A stretch of DNA of 64,000 nucleotides from Terriglobia bacterium (GCA_023512135.1 JAIMAG010000006.1:62001-126000), one strand, 5' to 3'. Counted from the stretch's first letter, positions 26,648-36,200 are shown. Made by a program: numbers and translations. Notes: generated by a model from the sequence alone, not told the origin.

Positions 26648-26688
26648 GGTGACCCCTCCGCCGCAGACTGCCGGGCGAGGAGGTCACC
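26648..26688 (+). promoter_or_regulatory. Leader hairpin that hides the ribosome-binding site of the small-peptide gene
   Basis: GGTGACC-CCTC (26648-26658) can pair with GAGG-A-GGTCACC (26677-26688), giving 11 base pairs with one bulged A and an 18-base loop. The 3' arm contains the Shine-Dalgarno sequence GAGGAGG (26677-26683) and touches the ATG at 26689. This looks like a translational on/off element, such as a thermometer, a ligand-responsive leader or an sRNA target. Confidence 0.5.
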
Positions 26689-26892
26689 ATGCGCAAACGC
26701 AGCCTGTGCATCCTGTTCGTGTGCCTTGCGATGCTACTCCCAGTGCTGTCGGGGGTCAATGCAGGTTCTTTCGAGGAGACCACACTGACCGATGGTGTGC
26801 GGCCGACTCCGCCAGCCCCGCCCAAAGGCGGCGGGATCGAGCTGGCCGATGGCGTACGGCCCACGCCCCCGGCACCACCGCGCATTGCCTGA
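26689..26892 (+). CDS. Small secreted peptide with two DGVRPTPPAPP repeats
   Basis: This 67-residue product has a signal peptide (RKRSLCILFVCLAMLLPVLS, then cleavage near NAG), leaving a mature peptide of about 42 residues. It contains TDGVRPTPPAPP (34-45) and ADGVRPTPPAPP (53-64). Most codons of the two copies differ at the third base while the amino acids are the same, which shows that the protein sequence is what selection keeps. GAGGAGG precedes the ATG but lies inside a hairpin. A role as a secreted signal, an antimicrobial or a surface-binding peptide is possible; none is proven. It lies next to an XRE regulator and upstream of a signalling region. Confidence 0.75.
   Translation: MRKRSLCILFVCLAMLLPVLSGVNAGSFEETTLTDGVRPTPPAPPKGGGIELADGVRPTPPAPPRIA
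26788..26880 (+). repeat. Two diverged copies of a 36-base coding repeat
   Basis: Copy 1 spans 26788-26823 and copy 2 spans 26845-26880. They encode (T/A)DGVRPTPPAPP. The codons differ at most third positions (for example GGT/GGC, GTG/GTA, ACT/ACG), so the repeat is kept at protein level. Confidence 0.8.
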
Positions 26893-26978
26893 GCCGCCCA
26901 CGCAGGCCACTCGGGCTTCGGCACGCCTCCTGTACCGTTGCCCGGAAAAAGGGTGGGTGTGTCTCTTCTCCCCTGCTG

Positions 26979-27007
26979 TTGTACAGGTGGTTAAGTAATG
27001 CTAGAAT
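26979..27007 (+). promoter_or_regulatory. Sigma-70 promoter producing a nearly leaderless transcript
   Basis: TTGTAC (26979-26984) and TAGAAT (27002-27007) are 17 bases apart. Transcription should begin near 27013-27015, only 5-7 bases before the ATG at 27020, and no ribosome-binding site fits in that space. Confidence 0.55.
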
Positions 27008-27019
27008 TTTCCCGCATCG

Positions 27020-27799
27020 ATGGATTTGCGTCCGCTCGACTACGGATTCTGGGCTGCCGGTACGATTCTGGAGCTGCTTTGCTTGATCTGGATCCGGCGC
27101 CGCGGTTTGCACCGGCAACTTCCCTGGTTCACCGTCTATCTCGGGCTGGTGCTGACGGCGGACCTAGCGGCGTGGTGGCTCTGGCATCGAGTTGGCTACA
27201 CCGACCCGCTGACTTTTTACCTCCACTGGAGCTTCGAAGCGCTTCTGCTGGTTGCACGAGCCCTGGTGATTGCAGAGCTTTGCCGGGACACATTGGCCGC
27301 CTACGCCGGCATCTGGAAACTTTCTCGACTGTTCCTGCTGGCGACGGCCACCGTACTCGTTCTGATCGCAGTGGGCAACGCCTGGGGTGCCCGCGACGCA
27401 TTGCCGACATTCATCTACACGGCGCAACATGGTCTGGAGATGGCCGCCGTGGGGATCATTCTGGTGCTGCTGGCCGTCTGCCACTACTACCGCGTGCCCG
27501 TGCGTCCGGTGACGCTCTGGATTGCCTATGGCATCGGCTTCTATGCCAGTGTGCAGATTGCCCTGCTCACCGCCCTGCAAGTCTGGGGCAATGAATCCAT
27601 CCCTGCTTTCAGTTCGATCCGCGCAGCCAGCTATCTGCTTGCGCTGGGCACCTGGCTGGCTGCCGTGGTCCGCGCCCGCGTAGAACACGTCCCCGGGCCC
27701 GTACTGTTGCCCGCCGGCATCTATGAACAGACGACTCCGCAGGTGAACGAGCAACTGCAGAAGCTGAATGCACGCCTTCTGGAGATTCTGCGCGGATGA
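27020..27799 (+). CDS. Seven-helix membrane protein of unknown function
   Basis: This 259-residue protein has about seven hydrophobic helices, starting with YGFWAAGTILELLCLIWI and including WFTVYLGLVLTADLAAWWLW. It ends in a cytosolic coiled-coil-like tail (TPQVNEQLQKLNARLLEILR). The layout resembles acidobacterial membrane proteins that lack a named function. It overlaps the next gene by four bases (ATGA), so the two are translationally coupled. The predicted transcript has almost no leader. Its place between the small secreted peptide and a hybrid kinase would suit a sensor or transporter, but this is speculation. Confidence 0.7.
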   Translation: MDLRPLDYGFWAAGTILELLCLIWIRRRGLHRQLPWFTVYLGLVLTADLAAWWLWHRVGYTDPLTFYLHWSFEALLLVARALVIAELCRDTLAAYAGIWKLSRLFLLATATVLVLIAVGNAWGARDALPTFIYTAQHGLEMAAVGIILVLLAVCHYYRVPVRPVTLWIAYGIGFYASVQIALLTALQVWGNESIPAFSSIRAASYLLALGTWLAAVVRARVEHVPGPVLLPAGIYEQTTPQVNEQLQKLNARLLEILRG

Positions 27800-28341
27800 G
27801 CGAAGCGCTCCTCTATGGTCTGCTTGCCGCCGCGCTGCTGGCGTTGCTGACGGGGTTGCTGCGCGCGCTGGCGGTGCCGGCCGCGACCGCACCGGCCCCG
27901 ATCGAACGACTGCTGCCACGCCACCCGCAGTACTTTCCCGCGCTGCGCCCGTCCCTGCAGACAGCCGACGGGGAATTTCTCCGCGGCCGGTTGCCCCGTG
28001 AGGAGTTCCTGCGCTGGCGCGCGGAACGCCGCCGGATCCTGCGGGGGTTTCTGGCCGGACTCAATCAGGACTGCCGGCACCTGACACAGTTGGCCCGCAC
28101 GGTGGCGCGACTTTCGCCGCGAGTGAGCCGGCGTTCGGAACTCCAACTGTTGCAGTTGCAGGTTTCCTTTCGGCTGCTTTATGGGCTGGCCTGGCTGCGG
28201 GTCAGTCTGAACGTCGCCGCGTTGCGCAATGTTTCCGAACTGACCTATCGCGTGGGGCGTCTGGCCGCACAGGTGGAAGCGGCCATGCTCGCGCTGGAAT
28301 CCAGCAGCCGGTTGCGCCCGGATCCGCGCCTCAACGGGTGA
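27796..28341 (+). CDS. Single-pass membrane protein of unknown function
   Basis: This 181-residue protein has one N-terminal hydrophobic segment (LLYGLLAAALLALLTGLLRA). A mostly helical, Arg/Leu-rich cytosolic part follows, with RLLPRHPQYFPALRPSLQTA and REEFLRWRAERRRILRGFLA. It overlaps the upstream seven-helix gene by four bases and the convergent histidine kinase gene by 11 bases. I do not recognise a family; it is probably a partner of the upstream membrane protein. Confidence 0.65.
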   Translation: MSEALLYGLLAAALLALLTGLLRALAVPAATAPAPIERLLPRHPQYFPALRPSLQTADGEFLRGRLPREEFLRWRAERRRILRGFLAGLNQDCRHLTQLARTVARLSPRVSRRSELQLLQLQVSFRLLYGLAWLRVSLNVAALRNVSELTYRVGRLAAQVEAAMLALESSSRLRPDPRLNG

Positions 28342-31300
28342 TCGGGCTCGGCTGCTGCGCCGGTTGGGTCAGTACCTGCCGCACCAGTCCGAGGAACTCT
28401 TCCATCTTGAACGGCTTCTGAACAAAGGAGCAGCGAGTTCGCTCCAGAAATGCGCGCACGTCTGGCGTACCGGCATCGGAAACAGTGAAGATCAGCCTCG
28501 ACAACAGTTCAGGCCGTTCCCGCTCGATCCAGGCATAGATTTCGCGGCCGGTGATCTCTCCCGGCATTTTCAGGTCGGTCACCACCACATCCACCGGTTC
28601 TCGTGCCAGCAGCTCCAATGCGTCGCGGCCGGAGCGCACGGCATGTACAGCGGTGAAATGGCCGCGCAGGATTTCCTGCTCGAGGTCCAGCACCGCTTCT
28701 TCATCGTCCACGAGCAAGATGATCCCTGCCGTGACCTGGTGCCGCGGCGGTTCGGGCAGTCTGATTTTCTGTTCTCCGGCCGAAAGCACGGGAAGGGAAA
28801 CAGTGAAGGTGGCTCCCCGGGGCGGCGAGTTCCGCGCGCGAATTTCGCCCCCGTGTTCCTTGACGATGCCGTAGCAGATGCTCAGCCCCAAGCCCGTGCC
28901 CTTGCCCACTGCCTTGGTTGTGTAGAACGGATCGAAGATGCGCAGCGGGTCGGTCACACCCGGACCGCTATCGGTGATTTCGACCACGAGCATGCCGTTT
29001 TCGGCACGCGTCTCGACCCAGATTTCTCCCAGCTGTGCCCGCTCCAGAATTGCGTCCACGGCATTGTTCAAGATGTTCAGAAACACCTGCTGGAGCTGAT
29101 GCGCGTCACCGGAGGTGAGCGGGAGAGCGGGGTCCAGGTTGCGGTGCACGCGAATGTTGTTCAGCTTCAGATCGTATTCGCGCAGCATCAGCGTGTCTTC
29201 CAGGATCTGGTTGATTTTCACCGGAAGCCGTTCCGGCTTGTGCTGACGGGCAAAGCTGAGCAGGTTCTGCACGATGCGATGCGTGCGCTGCGCCTGCCGG
29301 TAGAGTTTTTCTACGTACTGGCTGCCCCGTTCGGTTACTTCCCCGCTGCCGGCCAGCAACTGGCTGTAGCCCAGGATGGCCGTGAGCGGGTTGTTCAGTT
29401 CGTGCGCCACGCCCGAGATGAGCTGTCCGACCGCGGCCATTTTTTCGCTTTGCAGCAGTTGCTCCTGAGTGCGCCGCAGGTCCTCGTAGGCGCGTCGTGT
29501 CTCTTCGTACAGCAGCGAACGCTCCACCGTGCTCGCCACCAGGCTGCCAACAGCACTGAGCAGGTTCAGTTCGGCAGCAGAAAATTCGCGTGCCGAGCGG
29601 CTGGCGACCACCAGTCCGCCCAGGATGCGATCCTTCGACCACAGCACAATCAGGTAGGAGACCTGAATCCCTTCCTTTTGCTGGAGGTCGCGGAACACTT
29701 CCGGCAGGGGCAGATTCATGGCCGGCACCACGGTGGCGCGGGTGCGCCGCAGGTGACGGATAAATTGCGCACTCACCGGCGTGGGCGGGAACTTCGTCGC
29801 ATACTCGGAGCGGAATCCCACCGCCGCATGGCGCTGGACGACCAAGGTTTTTTCGTCGAGCAGATAGATGGCACCGAGGTCCACACCGAACAGCTCGACG
29901 AGTTGTGAGAGCGCGCGGGAAAGCAGCTCGTCCAGGCCGAGGGACTGACTCAAGGTCATGGCGATGGAATTCAGCACCATCAGCTCGCGGTTGCGCCGGC
30001 GGATTTCCTGCTCGGCCTGCTTGCGGGCGGTGATGTCCAGCACGAAACCCTGGTAGGCCACCACGCGGCCCTGCGCGTCCCGGGTGGCGATGCTCGATTC
30101 GCTGACGTCGATGATTTCCCCGTCGCGCCGGCGGAGCTGATACTCATAGTTGCTCACCGAGCCGTGCTCGAACAGCAGTTGTTTCAACCGTTCTCGATCG
30201 GCCGGGCGCACGTAGAGCGTCGAGGCGATGTCGGTGTTCATCAACTCGTCGCGATCCTCATAGCCGAGGATGCGCATGAACGCGTCGTTGAAATCTACGA
30301 AGCGGCCCTCCGGGGTGGAGATGAAGACGCCTTCGCGGACGTTTTCGAACAGGCTGCGGTACATCTGCTCGGCGCGGTACAACGCCGTCACGTCTTTCAG
30401 GACATGGATGGTGCCCGCACGCTGACCGGTGCCATCGCGAACCTCGGCGTTGGAGACGAGCAGATAGCCACCAAAGAAGGGATCCAGCGTGTCCCCCTTG
30501 CCCGCGGCGTGCTCACAATAGGGACACATTCGCCAGAACCGCTCGCCGCGACGCAGGATGCTGGTCATGGGCTGTCCGGCCAGTGTGCCGGGGTCCACCC
30601 CGAGCCGGTCGCCGACGGCGCGGTTGACGCGCAGCACGCGATAGGCATTGTCGTGCACCAGAATCGGGTCGGTGATGGAATCGAATGTGTTCGCCCACTG
30701 CCGTTGCGCCTCGGAGACATGCTGGAACAGCCAGACGTTCTGCACGGTCAACCCGAGCAGGTTGGCCACGTTGACGAGGAAACTCAGCTCATCGTCGCGA
30801 AACACGCGGGGCGTGTGGCAACCAATGCCCAGCAAGCCGATCGTGCGGTCCTGACCGGGCAGGCGAACCAGCGCCAGCACGCAGAGCCGCTCTGCAGTCA
30901 TCCACTGGCGCACTTCCCGGTCCGGAGTATCCGGGCGTGCAATGATCGGCGTGCTGCTTTCCAGCACGCGTCGGGCCCAGGGTTCGGAGGCACGCACGCG
31001 GCGTCGCTGCTCGAGAAAATCCGGGCTGCAGCCTGTGGCGGCCCGCAGCACCAGTTCGGGCTCCTGGTCTCCTCCTTCGAGCAATCGCACCTGGCCGTGC
31101 GTCGCGTTCAGGCTCGCAACCAGATGCTGGAGAACTTCGTTCAGCACTTTTTCGATCTGCAGCGTCTGCATGCCAGACGTGGTGATCAGCGTGAGCTGGC
31201 GGAGCTTGGCATTCAGGTCTTCTGCACGCGCACGAGTGTCTTCCAGTACCACGACCACCATGGCGACCCCGATGGCGACTTCGAACAGTCCGTCGAGTGC

Positions 31301-31843
31301 CAGCCGCACCGGATACAGCGGATGACTCATCCAGAGCGATTGATCGATCCAGTGCAGTCCGCGAAGCAAAAAGGCTGCGCTCAGAAGAACGGGTCCGAAG
31401 CTGCTTCGAGACCTTACATGTCGCCAAAGAATCCATCCGGTGGTCAAAAACAAGCTACTCTGCACTGCGGTCCGAATCCATGGGAGTGCTCCCTCTGACT
31501 GCTGCCAGAGGGACGGCAGAGCAACCATCAGCCCGCCCACCAGCGCCAGGCCGCCCAGGGTGCGCAAACGAAGTGGATGGCCCGTGTATTCCAACACGGC
31601 AGCCAGGAACAACAAGGAGGCCAGGAAAAGCAGCTCTGCGGTGGCCAAATGTTCCAGTCTGTGGTGGTATACGCAGCAGAGCGAACGACCTGCCCCAAAC
31701 CCGGCATACAGCACCCACCCGACCACCCACATCCGGAAAAATCGCTCGGGGAAATTGCGGTACAGCAACAGGTACAAAATCAGGAGAATCAGGATGGCCG
31801 AGGCTTCCAAGATGACAATTCCCAGGTTGCCTTGGTCGGGCAT
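28331..31843 (-). CDS. Hybrid sensor histidine kinase (membrane, GAF-PAS-PAS-GAF-HisKA-HATPase-REC)
   Basis: This 1,170-residue kinase begins with about seven membrane helices (residues 1-200). GAF (about 215-380), two PAS (about 385-625) and a second GAF (about 640-785) follow. The HisKA box AVGQLISGVAHELNNPLT has its phospho-His near residue 814. The HATPase has ILNNAVDAI, DSGPGV and GTGLGLSICYGIVKEHGG. The C-terminal receiver domain has its Asp in VVTDLKMPG near residue 1089. ATG at 31843 follows GGAGG; the longer frame to 31924 is less likely. It is divergent from the HD-GYP response regulator, a probable partner. The PAS1 region has CPYCEH, which might bind a metal or cofactor. Confidence 0.92.
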   Translation of the reverse strand: MPDQGNLGIVILEASAILILLILYLLLYRNFPERFFRMWVVGWVLYAGFGAGRSLCCVYHHRLEHLATAELLFLASLLFLAAVLEYTGHPLRLRTLGGLALVGGLMVALPSLWQQSEGALPWIRTAVQSSLFLTTGWILWRHVRSRSSFGPVLLSAAFLLRGLHWIDQSLWMSHPLYPVRLALDGLFEVAIGVAMVVVVLEDTRARAEDLNAKLRQLTLITTSGMQTLQIEKVLNEVLQHLVASLNATHGQVRLLEGGDQEPELVLRAATGCSPDFLEQRRRVRASEPWARRVLESSTPIIARPDTPDREVRQWMTAERLCVLALVRLPGQDRTIGLLGIGCHTPRVFRDDELSFLVNVANLLGLTVQNVWLFQHVSEAQRQWANTFDSITDPILVHDNAYRVLRVNRAVGDRLGVDPGTLAGQPMTSILRRGERFWRMCPYCEHAAGKGDTLDPFFGGYLLVSNAEVRDGTGQRAGTIHVLKDVTALYRAEQMYRSLFENVREGVFISTPEGRFVDFNDAFMRILGYEDRDELMNTDIASTLYVRPADRERLKQLLFEHGSVSNYEYQLRRRDGEIIDVSESSIATRDAQGRVVAYQGFVLDITARKQAEQEIRRRNRELMVLNSIAMTLSQSLGLDELLSRALSQLVELFGVDLGAIYLLDEKTLVVQRHAAVGFRSEYATKFPPTPVSAQFIRHLRRTRATVVPAMNLPLPEVFRDLQQKEGIQVSYLIVLWSKDRILGGLVVASRSAREFSAAELNLLSAVGSLVASTVERSLLYEETRRAYEDLRRTQEQLLQSEKMAAVGQLISGVAHELNNPLTAILGYSQLLAGSGEVTERGSQYVEKLYRQAQRTHRIVQNLLSFARQHKPERLPVKINQILEDTLMLREYDLKLNNIRVHRNLDPALPLTSGDAHQLQQVFLNILNNAVDAILERAQLGEIWVETRAENGMLVVEITDSGPGVTDPLRIFDPFYTTKAVGKGTGLGLSICYGIVKEHGGEIRARNSPPRGATFTVSLPVLSAGEQKIRLPEPPRHQVTAGIILLVDDEEAVLDLEQEILRGHFTAVHAVRSGRDALELLAREPVDVVVTDLKMPGEITGREIYAWIERERPELLSRLIFTVSDAGTPDVRAFLERTRCSFVQKPFKMEEFLGLVRQVLTQPAQQPSPITR

Positions 31844-31927
31844 CAGGACTGCCTCCGAGACTTGCGAATGTGCCTTTTCCCGCGCTGTTCTGGCGGGGCC
31901 AACACCCAAGGGAACTGCTTTCAAGGC

Positions 31928-31957
31928 ACGCTAGCATGTGGTTTTCTGATTGGGCAA
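31928..31957 (-). promoter_or_regulatory. Candidate promoter of the hybrid kinase gene
   Basis: On the minus strand, TTGCCC (31952-31957) and TAGCGT (31928-31933) are 18 bases apart, with TG one base before the -10 (extended -10). Confidence 0.35.
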
Positions 31958-31986
31958 GACAACACCGGTGAGGATGTGCTTTCTTT

Positions 31987-31992
31987 TATAAT
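31987..31992 (+). promoter_or_regulatory. -10 element of the HD-GYP response regulator gene
   Basis: TATAAT is a perfect -10 hexamer. Transcription would start near 31999, just before CGGAGG (32001-32006) and the TTG start at 32013. No good -35 lies 16-18 bases upstream, so an activator may be needed. Confidence 0.45.
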
Positions 31993-32012
31993 GACTTTGT
32001 CGGAGGCGTACC

Positions 32013-33101
32013 TTGCGTGCCGACCCAGCGGCGAAAATCCTGGTCGTCGACGATGAAGAAGCCATTCGCGAGGTTGTCGCGACCCTGCTCGAGGCCCGCG
32101 GATATCAGTGCACGGTAGTTTCCAACGGGCGGCTGGCCCTGGAAAAATTCCTGTGCGACTCGCACGACCTGGTAATCAGCGATATCGTGATGCCCGAGAT
32201 GGACGGCCTGAAGCTGCTCGAGCGCGTTCGCGCACAAACCCAGGACGTGCCGGTCATCATGGTCACCGCGCTGCACGATATTTCCACCGCACTCGATGCG
32301 GTTCGTCGCGGCGCCTACGACTACATCCTGAAGCCTTTTGAAAAGGAACAGCTCTATCTGAGTGTCCAGCGCGCGCTCGAACACCGCCGGCTGGTGATCG
32401 AAAACCGTCAGTACCAGCGCAATTTGGAGCGGCTCATCGAAGAACGCACGCAGCAGCTTCGCGAGGCGCTCCGCGAGCTGGAAAACTCCTATGACTACAC
32501 CCTGGAGGCACTGGGCAGTGCGCTGGATTTGAAGGACGCCGAAACCGAAGGCCACTGCCAGCGCGTCACCGCCTTCACAATTTCCATTGCCAAGGCGATG
32601 GGCGTGGATGAGGTCCAGCTACGGCACATTGCCCGTGGCGCCTTCCTGCACGACATCGGCAAGATGGGCATCCCCGACAGCATCCTGCGCAAGCCCGGCC
32701 CGCTCACCGAAGAAGAGCGCGCCATCATGCGTCAGCACTGCGAAATCGGCTACCAGATGCTGCAGCGCATCCCGTTCCTGAAAGAAGCCGCGCAGATCGT
32801 GCTCGCACACCAGGAACGCTACGACGGGCAAGGCTATCCGCGCGGGTTGAAAGGGGAAGAAATTCCGCTGGGAGCACGCATTTTCGCGGTCGCCGATACG
32901 CTCGATGCCATGATCAGCGACCGACCCTACCGCAAAGCGCTGCCGCTCGAAGTCGCCAAGGAAGAAATCCGCACCCACGCCGGTACGCAGTTCGATCCCA
33001 AGGTCGTCGAGGTATTCCTCTCCATGCCGGATGCACACTGGCAGGAGCTGCGCGAGAAAGTCACCAATCCCTTCCGCCTCTCCGACCTGAAAGATCTCTG
33101 A
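32013..33101 (+). CDS. Response regulator with HD-GYP c-di-GMP phosphodiesterase output
   Basis: This 362-residue protein has a receiver domain at 1-125 (ILVVDDEEAIREVV, phospho-Asp in DLVISDIVMPEMDG, Lys in ILKPFE). A short coiled-coil linker leads to an HD-GYP domain with FLHDIGKMGIPD and HQERYDGQGYPRGLKG. Such enzymes degrade cyclic di-GMP when activated by phosphorylation. The only usable start is TTG at 32013, with CGGAGG six bases upstream. The hybrid kinase is divergently transcribed next door and probably controls it. Confidence 0.9.
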   Translation: MRADPAAKILVVDDEEAIREVVATLLEARGYQCTVVSNGRLALEKFLCDSHDLVISDIVMPEMDGLKLLERVRAQTQDVPVIMVTALHDISTALDAVRRGAYDYILKPFEKEQLYLSVQRALEHRRLVIENRQYQRNLERLIEERTQQLREALRELENSYDYTLEALGSALDLKDAETEGHCQRVTAFTISIAKAMGVDEVQLRHIARGAFLHDIGKMGIPDSILRKPGPLTEEERAIMRQHCEIGYQMLQRIPFLKEAAQIVLAHQERYDGQGYPRGLKGEEIPLGARIFAVADTLDAMISDRPYRKALPLEVAKEEIRTHAGTQFDPKVVEVFLSMPDAHWQELREKVTNPFRLSDLKDL

Positions 33102-33181
33102 ATCCGGCTCCGCGCGATATCCCGGCCGGTTATCGCGGGACGCCGATCAGACCCTGAAACGTCGTGGAACGTGTGTGGAGC

Positions 33182-33223
33182 AAAAAAAACTCCGGGCTCT
33201 GGAGTGGACTCCAGAGCCCGGAG
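33182..33223 (-). terminator. Strong rho-independent terminator of the Oar-like receptor gene
   Basis: CTCCGGGCTCTGGAGT and its exact complement (33190-33223) form a 16-bp stem around two bases. On the minus strand it is followed by an eight-base T-run (33182-33189). It lies 22 bases after the receptor stop codon. Confidence 0.9.
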
Positions 33224-33244
33224 AAAAGCGAACGAACGCTTCGG

Positions 33245-36200
33245 TCAGCGGCCCCAGCGCAGATGGAGCGACATCTGGATGACCCGTGCTCCCACTGCGG
33301 TGTCGGTGATCCGTCCGAAGTTTGTGCTGTTGATGTTTTCATCGCCGGCAAAGAAGACCGGGTGGTTCAAGAAGTTGAAGAACTCCGCCCGGTAATCCAG
33401 CGACAGACGTTCCGTGATCGGAGTCTCCTTCAGAACGCTGGCATTCCAGCCGAACAGCACTGGTCCATTGAACGCCAGCCGACCCAGGTTGCCGATCGTA
33501 CCCGGTTCCGGGTTGCAGAAGAGTTGACCCGGGAACTGGGGCGTGCAACCAATGGCATCGTCACCGGTTCCGCGACCACTCGGGGCGATGGCGCTGGGGT
33601 TGATCTGGAAGACGCCGTTCGGGGTCTTGAACACTCCGATCAAGTTCCGAATTTCTTCCACGCTGACCAGGCTGAAGGCCGTGTTCTTTCCGTCCGAACG
33701 GGCCGCGCGGTTCAGCGTGCCGCGGTTGGACAGGATAGACCACGGGTTGCCGCTCTGCAGCGTGAAAATCGAGCCGACGCTCCAGCCCGAAACCACCCGG
33801 TTCAGGATGCTGTTTTCCGGTGCCCAGCGGCGGCCGCGGCCGAACGGCAGCTCATAGACAAAGTTGGCCTTGAACGCATGGGTCAGGTCGAACGGTGCAC
33901 GGGATTTTTCCAGTTGTGGGCGGGCGATGTCCAGGAAAGGATCGAATCGCGTCTGTCCCGTCCCGTCGGTGTCAGACAGTGCCTTGCTCCAGGTGTAATT
34001 GGCCTGGAAGCCGAGCCCCTGCCGGAAGCGCCGACGGATTTCGACCACCCCGGCGTGATAAGTGGAGTTGGAAATGGAAGCGAGCTCGTCCGCCACGCTG
34101 GCCAGCGGGTTGAGCACAAATTGGACGCTCCCGGACAGGTTGTTGAAGTGATAGACTGCCGCCAGCTCACCCGGCTGCCCTTGCTGAATCAGGGCCCGCA
34201 CAGTGGAATTGGTCAGCAGACCACCTCCCGCTATCAGCGGGAAGACCGTCAGTGGCTCGCATCCCGAGAAGTTGCAACGGGGATCGAACACGCCGGTGAC
34301 GCTCAGGTTCCGGAAGCCATTCCGACGTGCACGCAGGAAGTCTTCCAGGAACCCGTTTTCGAAGATAATCACTTGGTTGTAGTCGATGCCGCGGTACAGC
34401 TTGGTGCCCTTGTTGCCCAGGTAGCGCACGTCCAGGATCATGTTCCAGGGCAGCTCCCGCTGAATGCTCAGGCTCCACTGCTGCACGTACGGCGTTGCCA
34501 GGTTGGGATTCACCGTAAACAGCGTGCTCGGCAGGTTGCTGATGGCGAAGTTGTCCTGCGCGGTGCGTGGCACCTGGAACGTCGGCGGGGTCAGCGTCGG
34601 CAGCCCCTGGCTGATGCGGATGGCGAGGTTGGCCAGCGTTCGGGTGGCCTGCAAACCGGCGTTGGCTGAGGTCGCGTTGTCCGGAGCGCGGATGGCTTCA
34701 TCGTTGACGAAGTGCACGCTGTAGCCCATCCGCAGTGCGGTGCGACCGTCGCCGAACAGGTCAATCGCCAGACCGAAATTGGGGCCGAAGTTGTTCAGGT
34801 CCCGTTCGTACACCGGCCGACCCGTGTCGCCACCAGCGAAATCAAGCGTGGCGTTCGACAGCAGGGTTTCCCGGACCGTAGAGCCGACCGGGATAATCGG
34901 GATCAGCATCAGCCCGTCTCGTTCGTCGAAGCGTCCGATGTACTCCCAGCGGACGCCGTAGTTGAACGTGACCCGCCGATGCATGCGCCACTGATCGCCG
35001 AAGTACCAGGCATAACTGTTCAGACTGAAATGCCGGCGGTTTTCCGCTCCCGGAACGAACCCCGAAGTCCGGCTGGTGATGTTGAACGTCTGGCTCGCGC
35101 TGCTGATAAATCCAGCCAGCGTCGCCAGCAGAGCATTCGCCCGGGAGAGGTCCGCAGAAGAGATTCCGCCCGGGAAGTCGGAAGCCCGCAGACCGTTCGG
35201 GTTTGCCGTGCTGATGCCGATGGTGTACGTCGGCACCGTACCGGCGAAGTTGAACGGCTCGGTGCGAATGTGCTGGGTGAAGAAGCCGAAAGTGAAGAAA
35301 TGGCTTCCGTAACTCAGGCTCGCATTGTCCTGCAATGTGTAGGTGTCGGTGAAGCGGCCTTGATCCCGGAAGGTCACGATCGGGTTCGTAAACAGGTACC
35401 CGGTGACCAGGAAATCCGGACGTGTGCCTTCATCCACCAAGAAGGTGGCCGGAGCCAGGTTGAATCCGCCGCGAACTTCGTTCGTGAAGTTCGAAGTGGG
35501 CGCCCAGCGCCAGGTAGCCGAGAGCAGTTTTTTGTTGTCGTCATTGAACACAATCGGCGCCCGGGTGAAGGTGCCGTCCAGGTCGTTGCGGTCCACAACA
35601 TCGCGGTTCCAAGCCCAGGTACCGTAGATAGCATGCTTGGTGTTGGGGATGTAGTCCACCCGGAAGCCGTAGTTGTCCCGCGTCCGGTTGGCCCGTTTAT
35701 TGAAAAGAAAGCCGGCGGTGTTGAACAGTTGCGAGGCATTGCTATCGCCGGTGAGGAAGTTGTTGATATCGGTCGGCACCATGGAAAGGATGTCGGCAAT
35801 GAACGGGTCGATGCCAAGGTTGATGCCGCGCGCCGCCAGGGCTGTGAAAATATTCTGCTGCAGGACCTGCCCGGGGGTGATCCCCGCCGGACAGGCAGTC
35901 GTGCAGGTCGCCCGGTACGTGAAAATTCCCTGACGCGCCGGCTCCGTCAGCACCACGTGGTTCTGCGCACCCTGCTGCCGCTGGCGGAAGAATTCATAGT
36001 AGCCGTAAATCAGCAGCTTGTTGTGCAGGAGGGGGCCACCACCGTTCACTCCGCCCTGGTTGAAGATCAGATTCGGTTTCTCGATCCCGGTGGCATTGTT
36101 GAACCACGAGTTCGCCGCCAGAGCATTGTTGCGATGGAACCAGAAACCCTCAAACTGCCAGCTGCTGCCGCCGCTGGGCGTCACCATGCTGACCTGCGAG

